The notes beneath the pieces were generated by a model. The model made no database searches. It was not told the DNA's origin and worked only from the letters and a program-made list of their open reading frames with translations. From Anaerolinea sp. (GTDB lineage Bacteria > Chloroflexota > Anaerolineae > Anaerolineales > Anaerolineaceae): DNA of 55,236 nucleotides. Each line of letters starts with the position of its first letter. Position 1 is the first letter of the stretch. The position numbers were made by a program, and so were the translations under genes. Below are positions 43,106 through 51,384 of the stretch, piece after piece. The stretch spans positions 1-55,236 of the forward strand of contig DYEC01000021.1 in assembly GCA_020725865.1 (NCBI GenBank). Reading direction: 5' to 3'.

Positions 43106-44272
43106 TTATATTGGGATTTGTTCGGGGTGAAGTGTGCTAATTGATTCGCCAAGATCACCCAAAAAACGGGCAACCTGTTCCCCATCTACTGCACGATGAT
43201 CGGCAGTAACCGTCAAATTTAGCATTTGCGCGGGGCGCCCGCCACCACCCGGCAGAGCAATCCACCGTTGTTGGATTGCTCCAACGCCCAGGATGGCAAC
43301 TTGCGGAGGATTGAGTAGCGGGACGAATTGAGAGATGCCATACATGCCCAAATTGCTAATGGTGAAAGTGCCATCGCGCAGGTCGCCGGGCAGAAGTGTG
43401 CCAGAACGTGCTCGCCGGATGATTGCATTGACATAATTTGCAATTTGAGAAAGGCCCATTTTTTCTACTTCTGGAATCACCGGCGCAATCAGCCCGCGTG
43501 ATGTGGCAACTGCCAGCGAAAGGTAAACGGTGTCATAAAGTAGAATAGCGTTTTGCTCATAGTGTGCATTGAGGTAAGGGTGCTTACGCAGTGTTTGGGC
43601 GACCAGATGAATAAGCAGGACAGTTACCGTGATGTTTTCCGCCTGGGTGCGTAACACATGTTGAGCCTGCCGGAGTGCGTCAGCATTGATTTCCATTGAG
43701 ACAGAAAATTGTGGAATTTGCTGGCTTGCACTCATACGCTGGGCAATTGTGTGCCGAATTTCAGATAGTTCAATTCGCCGGAAGGGTGGAATTTCAGCGC
43801 CTGCGGGTTGAGAGCGGCTGGCAGCATAGCGTTCTACATCTTCGGTGGTGATCCGCTTATCGGTTGAGATTGCAGAGATTTCTTCTAGAGGGATACCCAG
43901 CTCTGCCGCCCGTCGTCGCGCCGCGGGTGAGATTCGCTGAGCAATTTCTTTTGTTTCGAGGGCAAGGGTTTGGTCTGGAGCAAGTGCCTGCTCTTTTGAT
44001 GGGGATGGCGTGGCTTCGGCTTGCCAATCCTCGCCGGATTTTCCTATGATGGCAACAGCCTGTCCGATGGTCAGTTTTGTCCCTTCTGGAACAAGAATTT
44101 TGAGGATTATGCCATTTGCTGGAGATTCAAGTGCAAGTGTGGCTTTGGCGGTTTCCAGCTCGGCGATGGCTTCGCCGCGTTGTACCGGTTCACCCTCTTT
44201 CTTCAGCCAGCTTGACAGGATGGCTTCGGTGATTGCTTCTCCGAGTATGGGAATCAGAACTCTGGTCACCAT
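43106..44272 (-). CDS. 2-oxoacid dehydrogenase E2 (dihydrolipoamide acyltransferase)
   Basis: A 388-residue protein with the standard E2 order. The lipoyl domain (about 1-78) has its lysine at position 43 in LETAKATL, where most have ETDKA. A Pro/Ala linker and a peripheral-subunit-binding domain follow ('RISPAARRRAAELGIPLEEI', about 113-150). The acyltransferase core has DHRAVDG near residue 365. It carries acyl groups from E1 to CoA. It follows E1beta by 10 bases. No dihydrolipoamide dehydrogenase (E3) gene is in the window, so E3 must be shared from elsewhere. Confidence 0.93.
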   Translation of the reverse strand: MVTRVLIPILGEAITEAILSSWLKKEGEPVQRGEAIAELETAKATLALESPANGIILKILVPEGTKLTIGQAVAIIGKSGEDWQAEATPSPSKEQALAPDQTLALETKEIAQRISPAARRRAAELGIPLEEISAISTDKRITTEDVERYAASRSQPAGAEIPPFRRIELSEIRHTIAQRMSASQQIPQFSVSMEINADALRQAQHVLRTQAENITVTVLLIHLVAQTLRKHPYLNAHYEQNAILLYDTVYLSLAVATSRGLIAPVIPEVEKMGLSQIANYVNAIIRRARSGTLLPGDLRDGTFTISNLGMYGISQFVPLLNPPQVAILGVGAIQQRWIALPGGGGRPAQMLNLTVTADHRAVDGEQVARFLGDLGESISTLHPEQIPI

Positions 44273-44282
44273 CTTGGTTTTC

Positions 44283-45311
44283 TCATTGATCCGATAGAAC
44301 CTGCCAGATTGCCTGGGTGATGTCGCTTTCTTGCGGAATCACCGCCTTTTCCGCTGCGGGTGCAAATGGGATAGGTGTATTTTTTGCTGCCACGCATTTT
44401 ACCGGGGCATCCAGATAGTCAAACAAGTTTCCTGAGATCCAGGAAGCCAGCTCTGCACTGACGCCAGCCCGGCTGACATCTTCAGAGACAATTACGGCGC
44501 GGTGGGTTTTGCGGATGGAGGCTGAAAGCGTTTCTTCATCCAGAGGTACAAGCGTGCGCGGATCTATCACTTCAACTTCAATGCCCTGCTGTGCCAGTTT
44601 TGCCGCGGCTGAAAGCGAACGGTGCACCATCAATGCAGTTGCGATGACGGTCACCCGGTTACCGCTGCGTTTTATATCTGCCTTTCCCAGAGGAATTTCA
44701 TAAGGCTCTTCGGGAACATCATATCCAACCTTGCTGACACTGCTATCTGCTGGTGCGGCTCCGCCACCGGGAGAAGCAGCGCCATAAAGCAGTTTGTGTT
44801 CCAGAAAAAGCACCGGATTTTCATCCCGTATGGCGCTGATCAGCAATCCTTTTGCGTCATAAGGTGTTGATGGGATGACAACTTTCATTCCAGGTGTGTG
44901 CATGAACCAGGCTTCAACGCTTTGGGAGTGCTGCGCACCGCGTCCGGTTGCTCCCTGCGGAGCACGAATCACCAGCGGGACATTGGTCTGCCCGCCTGAC
45001 ATCAACCGTATTTTGGCTGCCTGATTGATAATCTGATCCATTGCGCTGAAGAGGAAGTCGGCATATTGAAACTCGACTACCGGGCGCAAGCCGGTGAGCG
45101 CCGCGCCGATGGCAATGCCCATGAAACCTTCTTCTGAGATTGGCGTATCCCACACCCTTTCGGGTCCAAACTCCTCCAGCAACCCATGCGTAACATGAAA
45201 AGCACCGCCAAAAACTCCCACGTCCTCGCCAATAATGATCACACGTGCATCATGGCGCATCTCCTGGCGCAGTGCCTCGTTGAGTGCTTCTACCATATTA
45301 AGTTGTCGCAT
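44283..45311 (-). CDS. 2-oxoacid (pyruvate/acetoin) dehydrogenase E1 beta subunit
   Basis: A 342-residue protein. It shows the N-terminal 'ALNEALRQEMRHDARVIIIGEDVG', 'VWDTPISEEGFMGIAIGAALTGLRPVVEFQYADF', 'APQGATGRGAQHSQSVEAWFMHTPGMKVVIPSTPYDAKGLL' and the C-terminal 'VIDPRTLVPLDEETL'. It forms the E1 heterotetramer with the alpha subunit, whose gene overlaps it by 14 bases. An insertion rich in Gly/Ala/Pro near residue 185 is unremarkable. The subtype (pyruvate, acetoin or branched-chain) is not certain. Confidence 0.93.
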   Translation of the reverse strand: MRQLNMVEALNEALRQEMRHDARVIIIGEDVGVFGGAFHVTHGLLEEFGPERVWDTPISEEGFMGIAIGAALTGLRPVVEFQYADFLFSAMDQIINQAAKIRLMSGGQTNVPLVIRAPQGATGRGAQHSQSVEAWFMHTPGMKVVIPSTPYDAKGLLISAIRDENPVLFLEHKLLYGAASPGGGAAPADSSVSKVGYDVPEEPYEIPLGKADIKRSGNRVTVIATALMVHRSLSAAAKLAQQGIEVEVIDPRTLVPLDEETLSASIRKTHRAVIVSEDVSRAGVSAELASWISGNLFDYLDAPVKCVAAKNTPIPFAPAAEKAVIPQESDITQAIWQVLSDQ

Positions 45312-46317
45312 GGTTTATCTCCATTGTGATGTATGGCAGGTAATCATCCGGCTGCACATCTTCACTCTGCTCTGCGAAAGCAACTGCTTGCTCCATCTCT
45401 TCTTCCACGCGATCCTCAATAGAGGCAAGTTCCGCTTCAGATGTCAGTTGATTCTCAATCAATGCCTGCCGTAGCCGTTGAATGGGATCAGTTTTTTTCC
45501 ATGTTTCAACTTCTTCTGCCGGGCGGTAGTGAGAGGATTCAAAACGGGCATGTCCGCGAATGCGGTACGTTATACACTCCAACAGGGTTGGACCCTGCCC
45601 CGAACGGGCGCGTTCCACCGCGTTCAACGCACTTCGATAGACTGCTGTAACGTCGTTGCCATCTACCTGAATGCCCGGCATCCCATACGCAACAGCGCGA
45701 GAAGCCAGATTGGTCACCGCAGAAGATCTTTCCACCGTCATAGAAAGGGCATACTGGTTGTTTTCGCAAACGAATATGACCGGCAATTTCCATAGCGTAG
45801 CCATGTTCGCGGCTTCGTGGAAAGCACCTTTGTTAATGGCACCATCCCCAAAGAAGGCGACGGCCACCTTTCCTGAACGCTGTACATACGCCGATAGTGC
45901 GGCGCCAACCGCAATTGGGATGCCTGCACCTACGATGGCGAAAGCTCCCAGCATACCGCGTGAGAAGTCACACAGGTGCATGGACCCCCCCATGCCATGG
46001 CAGGAACCTGTGCGTTTAGCAAACATTTCTGCCATCATTTCGTTCACAGGGACTCCCTTGGCAATGCAATGAGCATGACCGCGGTGTGTGCTGGTGATAT
46101 AATCTCCGGGCTGCAGGGCGCTGACCACGCCAACTGCCACGGCTTCCTGTCCGGTAGCCTGATGCATGGTTCCGGGCATCGGGCGGGTCAGGAAAAGATA
46201 ATACAACTTTTCTTCAAATTCGCGTGCCAGAAGCATACGGTAGTACATCTCTAAAAGCAAGTCACGATGAAGACCGCCGATGTCAATGGGAGGAATGGTC
46301 TCAGGGGGCGAAATCAC
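45298..46317 (-). CDS. 2-oxoacid (pyruvate/acetoin) dehydrogenase E1 alpha subunit
   Basis: A 339-residue thiamine diphosphate enzyme subunit. 'YYRMLLAREFEEKLYYLF', 'TRPMPGTMHQATGQEAVAVGV', 'STHRGHAHCIAKG' and the ThDP/Mg motif GDG with NN about 28 residues later (GDGAINKGAFHEAANMA and FVCENNQY) are all present. The HRGHAHCIAKG and GMGGSMHLCDFSRGMLGAFAIVG text resembles the acetoin/pyruvate dehydrogenase alpha group. It decarboxylates the 2-oxoacid or cleaves acetoin. Its 5' end overlaps the cyclase-family gene by 4 bases and its 3' end overlaps E1beta by 14. Confidence 0.93.
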   Translation of the reverse strand: MISPPETIPPIDIGGLHRDLLLEMYYRMLLAREFEEKLYYLFLTRPMPGTMHQATGQEAVAVGVVSALQPGDYITSTHRGHAHCIAKGVPVNEMMAEMFAKRTGSCHGMGGSMHLCDFSRGMLGAFAIVGAGIPIAVGAALSAYVQRSGKVAVAFFGDGAINKGAFHEAANMATLWKLPVIFVCENNQYALSMTVERSSAVTNLASRAVAYGMPGIQVDGNDVTAVYRSALNAVERARSGQGPTLLECITYRIRGHARFESSHYRPAEEVETWKKTDPIQRLRQALIENQLTSEAELASIEDRVEEEMEQAVAFAEQSEDVQPDDYLPYITMEINHATT

Positions 46318-47012
46318 GAGTCTGCCTCCGTTTCTATGCCAATCACGCGCACCGGGAACGCTTCAGCTCCGGCTAGCTTGACAGGCAGAATGAACGTCAG
46401 AAAACGTTTATTAATCAGTGGTGCGAGGTTCGTCATGTATTCCACCAGCGCAATTCCAGCTCCAAGCAGTGTTTCATGGTTGGGTTGTCCGACAGAAGCG
46501 CTGCCATCCGGGTTGCGTATCTCAATACCAGAGGTGTCCACTCCCATAACTTTGATACCTAAATTGACCAGCCATTTGATTGCTTCGGTTGCAAACCAGG
46601 GGCGGTAATGTTGCTTTTCGGTGCGGTAGTAGCGGTCAAAGCCTGTGTAGAAATAGACGATATCCCCTTTCTGAATACGGTTGTCTGCGATTTTTTGAAG
46701 GTCTGGCAAGGGGATACATTCATTATTGCCCCAGCGGGAAATGTCCAGCACCAGAGCATCGCCGATCAGAGACTCTAGAGGATAACAAGCAGCATCCAAT
46801 CCTTTCTGGAAATGGTGATAGGGAAACTCAATATGCGTGCCGACATGCGTGTTGAAAGTAACTTCAGAGATGACATACCACTGATTTTCTGTACGCTGAT
46901 ATTGAGCAAACTGTTCCCATTGTTCAGTGAAACGGGTATCGAGTTCAAGGCGGTATTCTTCCTGACCGGGAATAATTGTATGTGAAAGATCATGTATCCT
47001 TGCCATTTTCAT
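46314..47012 (-). CDS. Cyclase-family (kynurenine-formamidase-like) metal hydrolase
   Basis: A 232-residue protein. ATG 47012 is chosen because AGGAG lies 8 bases before it; a TTG three bases earlier and an ATG six bases later are alternatives. The family motif HxGTHxDxPxH appears as HVGTHIEFPYH, with Glu in place of Asp, and IHDLSHTIIPG is at the N-terminus. Relatives hydrolyse N-formylkynurenine, isatin or lactone-like compounds. In an operon with a dehydrogenase complex and sugar kinases, a lactone or ester hydrolase is plausible. Its end overlaps E1alpha by 4 bases (ATGA), implying coupled translation. Confidence 0.83.
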   Translation of the reverse strand: MKMARIHDLSHTIIPGQEEYRLELDTRFTEQWEQFAQYQRTENQWYVISEVTFNTHVGTHIEFPYHHFQKGLDAACYPLESLIGDALVLDISRWGNNECIPLPDLQKIADNRIQKGDIVYFYTGFDRYYRTEKQHYRPWFATEAIKWLVNLGIKVMGVDTSGIEIRNPDGSASVGQPNHETLLGAGIALVEYMTNLAPLINKRFLTFILPVKLAGAEAFPVRVIGIETEADS

Positions 47013-47029
47013 CAAGCTGGCTCCTAATT

Positions 47030-47971
47030 TTAGAAACCGTTCAGTTCTTGAATGACGGTTTGTGGGTAAAGACGGTCAATATCTTCGCGGCGGCAGTCTG
47101 CGGTGCCTTCGGTCAAGACAACTGCTGCGCCGGTTGCTGCTGCCCACTTTAACGCCAAAGCCCAGTCATCACCCAGAGAAAGCCGCCATGCCAGCGCGGC
47201 TGAGACAGCGTCACCAGCCCCGGCGGCATTAATTGCTTTTTGCTTTGGTGGAAGCGCCAGAAAATTGCCCTGTGAGGTGAGCGCCAGAATGCCATGTTCT
47301 CCGCAGGTGATGACCAGGTTGGATATCTGTTTTGCCTGTCTGACTCTTATTGCCTGATCTGCCAGCTCTTGTAATGTTGCTGCGCTGAGCTGAAACGTGC
47401 GTTCGAACTCCTGCCAGTTCATTTTTACAATCATTGGCTGAGCAGGGATTGCCTGCAAGATAGGCTCACCAGGGCAGTCAATTAGAACAGAAACATGATG
47501 TTCGGCGGCGATCTTAATCACGCGCCGGTAAAAATCCTTTGGCAGACCTTCCGGCAGAGAACCCGCGCCAATCACCCATTTTGCATTGGCAACATGATGC
47601 GTGAAACGGGTGAAAAAGTCATCGCAGGCTTCGGGCGGGACCGTATAGCTTCCGTAAATGATGTGGCTGTGCCGGTGATGAAGTGTTTCGGCAATGACCA
47701 ATGCAACACGCGTTTCGCCTTCAACCCAGATCAGGTCATGGCGAATGCCGTAGCGCTCCAACAAATGTGCTAGTGTACGCCCGGTCTCACCAGCAACGTA
47801 ACCGATGGTCAGGGTGTCCAATTCCAACGCGCGCAGGACAACGGCGGTATCAAACCCTTTTCCGCCAACGCTCTCGATGGTCTTGGAAGGGATCATTCGT
47901 CCGCCCGGAATAAACTGCTCGATGAAAAGGACTCGGTCAAGCGCGGAGTTGGGGTTGATGGTCAGATACAT
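47030..47971 (-). CDS. PfkB-family 1-phosphofructokinase-like kinase, minus arm
   Basis: The start is set at ATG 47971 (MYLTINPNSALDRVLF); the open frame continues 18 codons upstream into the aldolase gene. The 313-residue product has GGKGFDTAVVLRALELD, PEGLPKDFYRRV and the catalytic NAAGAGDAVSAALAW. The TINPNSALDR start is characteristic of the FruK/LacC/PfkB-2 branch, which acts on ketose phosphates. It shares its family with the plus-arm kinase at 38763. Its ribosome site is the G-rich AAGGGGGA, complementary to the UCCCCC loops of the candidate small RNA at 7329-7480. Confidence 0.9.
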   Translation of the reverse strand: MYLTINPNSALDRVLFIEQFIPGGRMIPSKTIESVGGKGFDTAVVLRALELDTLTIGYVAGETGRTLAHLLERYGIRHDLIWVEGETRVALVIAETLHHRHSHIIYGSYTVPPEACDDFFTRFTHHVANAKWVIGAGSLPEGLPKDFYRRVIKIAAEHHVSVLIDCPGEPILQAIPAQPMIVKMNWQEFERTFQLSAATLQELADQAIRVRQAKQISNLVITCGEHGILALTSQGNFLALPPKQKAINAAGAGDAVSAALAWRLSLGDDWALALKWAAATGAAVVLTEGTADCRREDIDRLYPQTVIQELNGF

Positions 47972-47991
47972 AATGCATCCCCCTTGGTTGG

Positions 47992-48579
47992 TTAGGGAAG
48001 CGATTTCTGTGCCAGGACACACCATGCGTTCCAGTCAATTCGCTCCAGTGCGTCCAGTCCGGCAAACAAATCTTTGGCGGCAATGAAAATGCCATGCCGC
48101 GGCACCAAAACAGCGGCAGCCTGTTTGCGAATGCGTTCCTCTTGATTACGCAATCCGGCGACGACGTTATCGGCGAGTTCCTGACTGTGCGCTGGAGCTG
48201 GGGGAACAACTTCGATTACACCAAATTTTTGGGTGTTTTCCATGATGGGAGGTATGGGTTTGCCAGCGGCGCAAAACGGCAATACATGAAACGGGTGGGC
48301 ATGGATCACTGCACCCACATACGGCATGTTGTGGTAGATAGAAAGATGTGCTTTGCCCTCGCGTGAGAACAGGGGATTGCTGAACCAGTCCGCATCCAAT
48401 GGTCCGGAGAGAATGGAATCTGGTTCAAGCTGCCAGTGCTTCTGGCTGCCGCTATATTTTGCGGTGATGTACAGTGTGTTATTTTCACAGGCGCTGATGT
48501 TGCCGCCGGAGATATCCGTCAAACGGCGTTCAAACATGCGTCGGGCGATATATACGATCTGTTCGGGAAGATCGGACAT
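47992..48579 (-). CDS. Class II aldolase (FucA/RhaD/AraD superfamily)
   Basis: ATG 48579 follows AGGAGG; the open frame extends 14 codons upstream, past the ribosome site. The 195-residue product has '[22 protein letters not shown]', the acidic residue in [15 protein letters not shown], zinc ligands in [12 protein letters not shown] and a C-terminal-half His in [12 protein letters not shown]. It is closer in size to FucA (about 215) than to RhaD (about 270). The family cleaves fuculose-1-P or rhamnulose-1-P to dihydroxyacetone phosphate and lactaldehyde, or epimerises ribulose-5-P. With rhamnulokinase directly upstream, a 6-deoxyketose-1-phosphate aldolase is the likeliest role. Confidence 0.83.
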   Translation of the reverse strand: MSDLPEQIVYIARRMFERRLTDISGGNISACENNTLYITAKYSGSQKHWQLEPDSILSGPLDADWFSNPLFSREGKAHLSIYHNMPYVGAVIHAHPFHVLPFCAAGKPIPPIMENTQKFGVIEVVPPAPAHSQELADNVVAGLRNQEERIRKQAAAVLVPRHGIFIAAKDLFAGLDALERIDWNAWCVLAQKSLP

Positions 48580-48619
48580 TGTTAATAAACCTCCTGAAGC
48601 CGATAAAGTATTTTCTATC

Positions 48620-48660
48620 ATTATAGCACAATATTAGCAAAATACATTGACAATTGTCAA
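48620..48660 (-). promoter_or_regulatory. Internal promoter with perfect palindromic operator TTGACAATTGTCAA
   Basis: The perfect 14-base palindrome lies at 48647-48660. On the minus strand a consensus -10 TATAAT (48620-48625) follows after a 17-base spacer from a poor -35 (48643-48648) that the palindrome overlaps by 2 bases. It would drive the aldolase gene and everything downstream independently of the rhamnulokinase transcript. Confidence 0.6.
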
Positions 48661-48678
48661 AAATTGGCAGACAAAGAT

Positions 48679-50172
48679 TCATTTGAGTGCTGGAGAACCG
48701 ACAACCGAAAGGAACTTTTGATAGGCTTCTTCCCAGCGGTCGATCTCCTGAGGCAGGAACTCCTCTGTTTGAACGGATCTGCGAATCAGGTCTCGCCCTT
48801 CCTCAAGGGAATGAATCAAACCCAGAGCCTGCATCTGGATAAGAATATTGCCCAACGTGGTAGCCTCTGCCGGCCCGGCAATTACCGGCGTGTTGAGGAT
48901 ATTCGCAGTAAATTGATTGAGCAGGCGATTCTGTGAACCGCCACCTACAATATGCATCATTGGGGCGGGGCGTCCAACCAGTCTGGTAGCACGGTCATTG
49001 ACCATACGGTATTTGCAAGCCAGTGATTCGAGCGCTGTGCGCACGATTTCACCTTTCGTCTGTGGTATTCTTTGACCGGTATCTGCGCAGGCTTGTTGAA
49101 TTTTTGCCGGCATATCGCCGGGCGGGATAAAATCCGGGTGGTCGGGATCAATGAAAGACTGAAACGGCTGGGCTTCCATTGCCATATCGGTCAGCTCCTG
49201 CCAGGAATATTCCCGTTCCCGAACGCGCCAGACGCGCTGTAATTCCTGCAAGAACCACATGCTGAGAATGTTCTTTAAGAAAGTGATGGTGCCGAATACG
49301 CCCCCTTCATTGGCAAAGTTATATTCCAGTACCCTGTCGGATAACAACGGCTGATTCAACTCGCGCCCCAGCAACGCCCACGTGCCCGAGCTGATATAGC
49401 CAAAACCGGGCTGCTGGGCAGGAACAGCGGCGACGGCTGCGGCTGTATCGTGGGTGGCTGTAGCAATGACGGCAACATCGTGCAAGCCAACCTCTTCCGC
49501 CAGCACCGGGCGGATATTTCCCAGCAGCGTTCCCGGCGGGATCACTTCGGGAAAAAGCGTTTCAGGAAACCCCAGTTTTTGGATGACCGGAAAAGCCCAG
49601 TTGTTTGTCTGCGTGTTGAACAATTGGGTGGTTGTGGCGTTGGTGTATTCACAGGCTTCAACGCCGGTCAGCCAGTAATTGATCAAGTCCGGGATAGTCA
49701 GGAAAATGGTTGCAGATAGATAAGCAGGGTCTTGATTCAGCTTCATTGCCATCAGTTGCACGATGCTGTTGATTTCCATGAACTGGACACCCGTTTGGTA
49801 AAACAGCTCTCGTTTGTCAATAAGCTTAAAGATTTCCTTATAGACGCCGCGGGTTTGCGGGTCTCTAGCACAGTAGGGATTGCTGACCAGCTTTCCCTGA
49901 CTGTCCAGCAGAGCAAAATCCACCCCCCAAGTGTCAATAGCAATACTGCGTAAATCATTACGATATGAACGCGCAGCCCGAATCAATCCTTCCTTTATCC
50001 CTTGATACAAGCTGAGCACGTCCCAGAACCAATGCCCCATCACCTCGATAGGACCGTTAGGGAAACGGTATATGATTTCAAGGGTGATCTTTTCACCGTC
50101 AAAGGTTGCCAGTGAACAACGCCCGCCGGATGCTCCGATATCCACGGCAAACAGCTTGATGGTATGACTCAT
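48679..50172 (-). CDS. rhaB: Rhamnulokinase (FGGY family)
   Basis: A 497-residue kinase. Rhamnulokinase signatures are DIGASGGRCSLATF at the N-terminus, GHWFWDV, SIAIDTWGVDFALLDSQG, 'FMEINSIVQLMAM', 'TIPDLINYWLTG', the catalytic Asp in TATHDTAAAVAAVP, ISSGTWALLGREL and the adenosine motif IVGGGSQNRLLNQFTAN. The enzyme converts L-rhamnulose to L-rhamnulose-1-phosphate. L-fuculose kinase is a less likely alternative because ASGGR and DTWGVDF favour RhaB. It lies between a TIM-barrel sugar isomerase and a class II aldolase, the order expected for an isomerase-kinase-aldolase pathway. Confidence 0.9.
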   Translation of the reverse strand: MSHTIKLFAVDIGASGGRCSLATFDGEKITLEIIYRFPNGPIEVMGHWFWDVLSLYQGIKEGLIRAARSYRNDLRSIAIDTWGVDFALLDSQGKLVSNPYCARDPQTRGVYKEIFKLIDKRELFYQTGVQFMEINSIVQLMAMKLNQDPAYLSATIFLTIPDLINYWLTGVEACEYTNATTTQLFNTQTNNWAFPVIQKLGFPETLFPEVIPPGTLLGNIRPVLAEEVGLHDVAVIATATHDTAAAVAAVPAQQPGFGYISSGTWALLGRELNQPLLSDRVLEYNFANEGGVFGTITFLKNILSMWFLQELQRVWRVREREYSWQELTDMAMEAQPFQSFIDPDHPDFIPPGDMPAKIQQACADTGQRIPQTKGEIVRTALESLACKYRMVNDRATRLVGRPAPMMHIVGGGSQNRLLNQFTANILNTPVIAGPAEATTLGNILIQMQALGLIHSLEEGRDLIRRSVQTEEFLPQEIDRWEEAYQKFLSVVGSPALK

Positions 50173-50198
50173 ATGGCTTCCTCTGGGCGCGGCGTGTA

Positions 50199-51188
50199 TC
50201 AGTCGCTGAACATCAGCTTTCTCAGGAAGCGAGAGACGGCAATCGGGTCACTTTGAGCGACCAACTCGTTCCATTGATTTAGGTCAACCCGGTCCACCAG
50301 CTCGCACAGCCTGATCAGCCAGTTGGCGCTTTCGATTACCGAATCGGCGCCTTCGGTGCGGTAGGGGAATAAATCCATAGAGAGCCAGCCATGATACGCA
50401 GTGCGTTTCAGCCAGTAAAGCATTTCCACAAAATCAAACAGGTGGGCTGAACCGAAGTTTAAATCCCAGTCCCAGTCGGCGTAATTGTCGTTTAGATGGA
50501 CATGGAATAGTTTGCCTTCCCGCTGGCTGAGTGCAACGACCTCGCCAAGGTTATCCCGGGCGTACAGCGAATGTCCCACGTCGAAAGTCAAGCCCACATT
50601 GGGGCGGTCTATATCCCTGATCAACAGCAGAGTTTTGGTGTAGTTACTGAGGAACGAACGTGCCCGCGGCTCAAACGGCTTGAATTCCAAACCCAAACGA
50701 ATCTGTGGATTGTGGTCGGCGCATTGCTGCATACCACTTACCCACCAGTCGTACATTTTCTGGTAGTCTGCCTCGAATATATAGTCAAATCCATCTTGAC
50801 CGGGCCAGATGCCCACATAATCACAATCCAGCTCGGCTGCCAAATCCATGGTGGAGCGGATGTGATCTATTGCCAGACTGCGCGTCTGCGCGTCGGGTGC
50901 ACCCAGCGTGCCGCGCCCCCATTCTGCCTCTCCCCACAGATTGGGATTAACCGCACAAAGCCGCAGATCGTGATACTGGAGGGCTGCCAGAATCTCCTTT
51001 TTGTTCTGCTGGTTGAGATCGTCATCCTTGCCGGCGGTTACTTCAATACCGCGAATCATACCCGATCGGGCGACTAACTCAATACGCTCCACAGCGCTCG
51101 GTGCGCTTTTGCGGTAACCGCGGGTCATAAACCGGTCGGCAGGGTTGCCATAAACACCTAGAATTGCCGCTATTTTGGGTGGGTTCAT
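50199..51188 (-). CDS. TIM-barrel sugar isomerase/epimerase (AP-endonuclease 2 family)
   Basis: ATG 51188 follows AAAGGAG; the open frame runs 12 codons further upstream. The 329-residue product is a xylose-isomerase-like TIM barrel: 'DCDYVGIWPGQDGFDY', the metal-binding Glu in RLGLEFKPFEPR, Asp-His in NVGLTFDVGHSLYA, VHLNDNYADWDWDLNFGS and a late Asp in WLSMDLFPYR. The spacing Glu...Asp...His...Asp is that of the metal site. Given rhamnulokinase 26 bases downstream, L-rhamnose isomerase activity (RhaI-type rather than the RhaA fold) is likely but unproven. It heads the minus arm, with its own promoter and operator. Confidence 0.82.
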   Translation of the reverse strand: MNPPKIAAILGVYGNPADRFMTRGYRKSAPSAVERIELVARSGMIRGIEVTAGKDDDLNQQNKKEILAALQYHDLRLCAVNPNLWGEAEWGRGTLGAPDAQTRSLAIDHIRSTMDLAAELDCDYVGIWPGQDGFDYIFEADYQKMYDWWVSGMQQCADHNPQIRLGLEFKPFEPRARSFLSNYTKTLLLIRDIDRPNVGLTFDVGHSLYARDNLGEVVALSQREGKLFHVHLNDNYADWDWDLNFGSAHLFDFVEMLYWLKRTAYHGWLSMDLFPYRTEGADSVIESANWLIRLCELVDRVDLNQWNELVAQSDPIAVSRFLRKLMFSD

Positions 51189-51218
51189 ATCGACTCCTTT
51201 GAAATTTTCAAATGACAA

Positions 51219-51269
51219 TGACAAATGTTAATACCTTAAAATTATAGACCTTTTTGGTGGAAAAGGCAA
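51219..51269 (-). promoter_or_regulatory. Promoter and operator of the minus-arm operon
   Basis: On the minus strand TTGCCT (51264-51269) is 17 bases from a consensus TATAAT (51241-51246). Immediately after the expected start lies TGACAAATGTTAATA (plus-strand text, 51219-51233), identical over 15 bases to the site at 33464-33478. An extra TGACA half-repeat lies at 51213-51217. A protein bound here would block early elongation. Confidence 0.65.
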
Positions 51270-51326
51270 CTTATTTTTATGAAGGGGGCATCCATCAGGA
51301 CCCGCCGCAGATCAGATAACAAAAAT

Positions 51327-51353
51327 CCTCCCGCAAAGTCTGCTCGCGGGAGG
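51327..51353 (-). terminator. Rho-independent terminator of the aminomutase-like gene
   Basis: An 8-bp stem CCTCCCGC/GCGGGAGG (51327-51334 with 51346-51353) is followed on the minus strand by ATTTTTG. It lies about 32 bases after the stop of the gene at 51385. Confidence 0.8.
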
Positions 51354-51384
51354 GCGGGGATGGAATCCATGTACCGTTTAAGGC

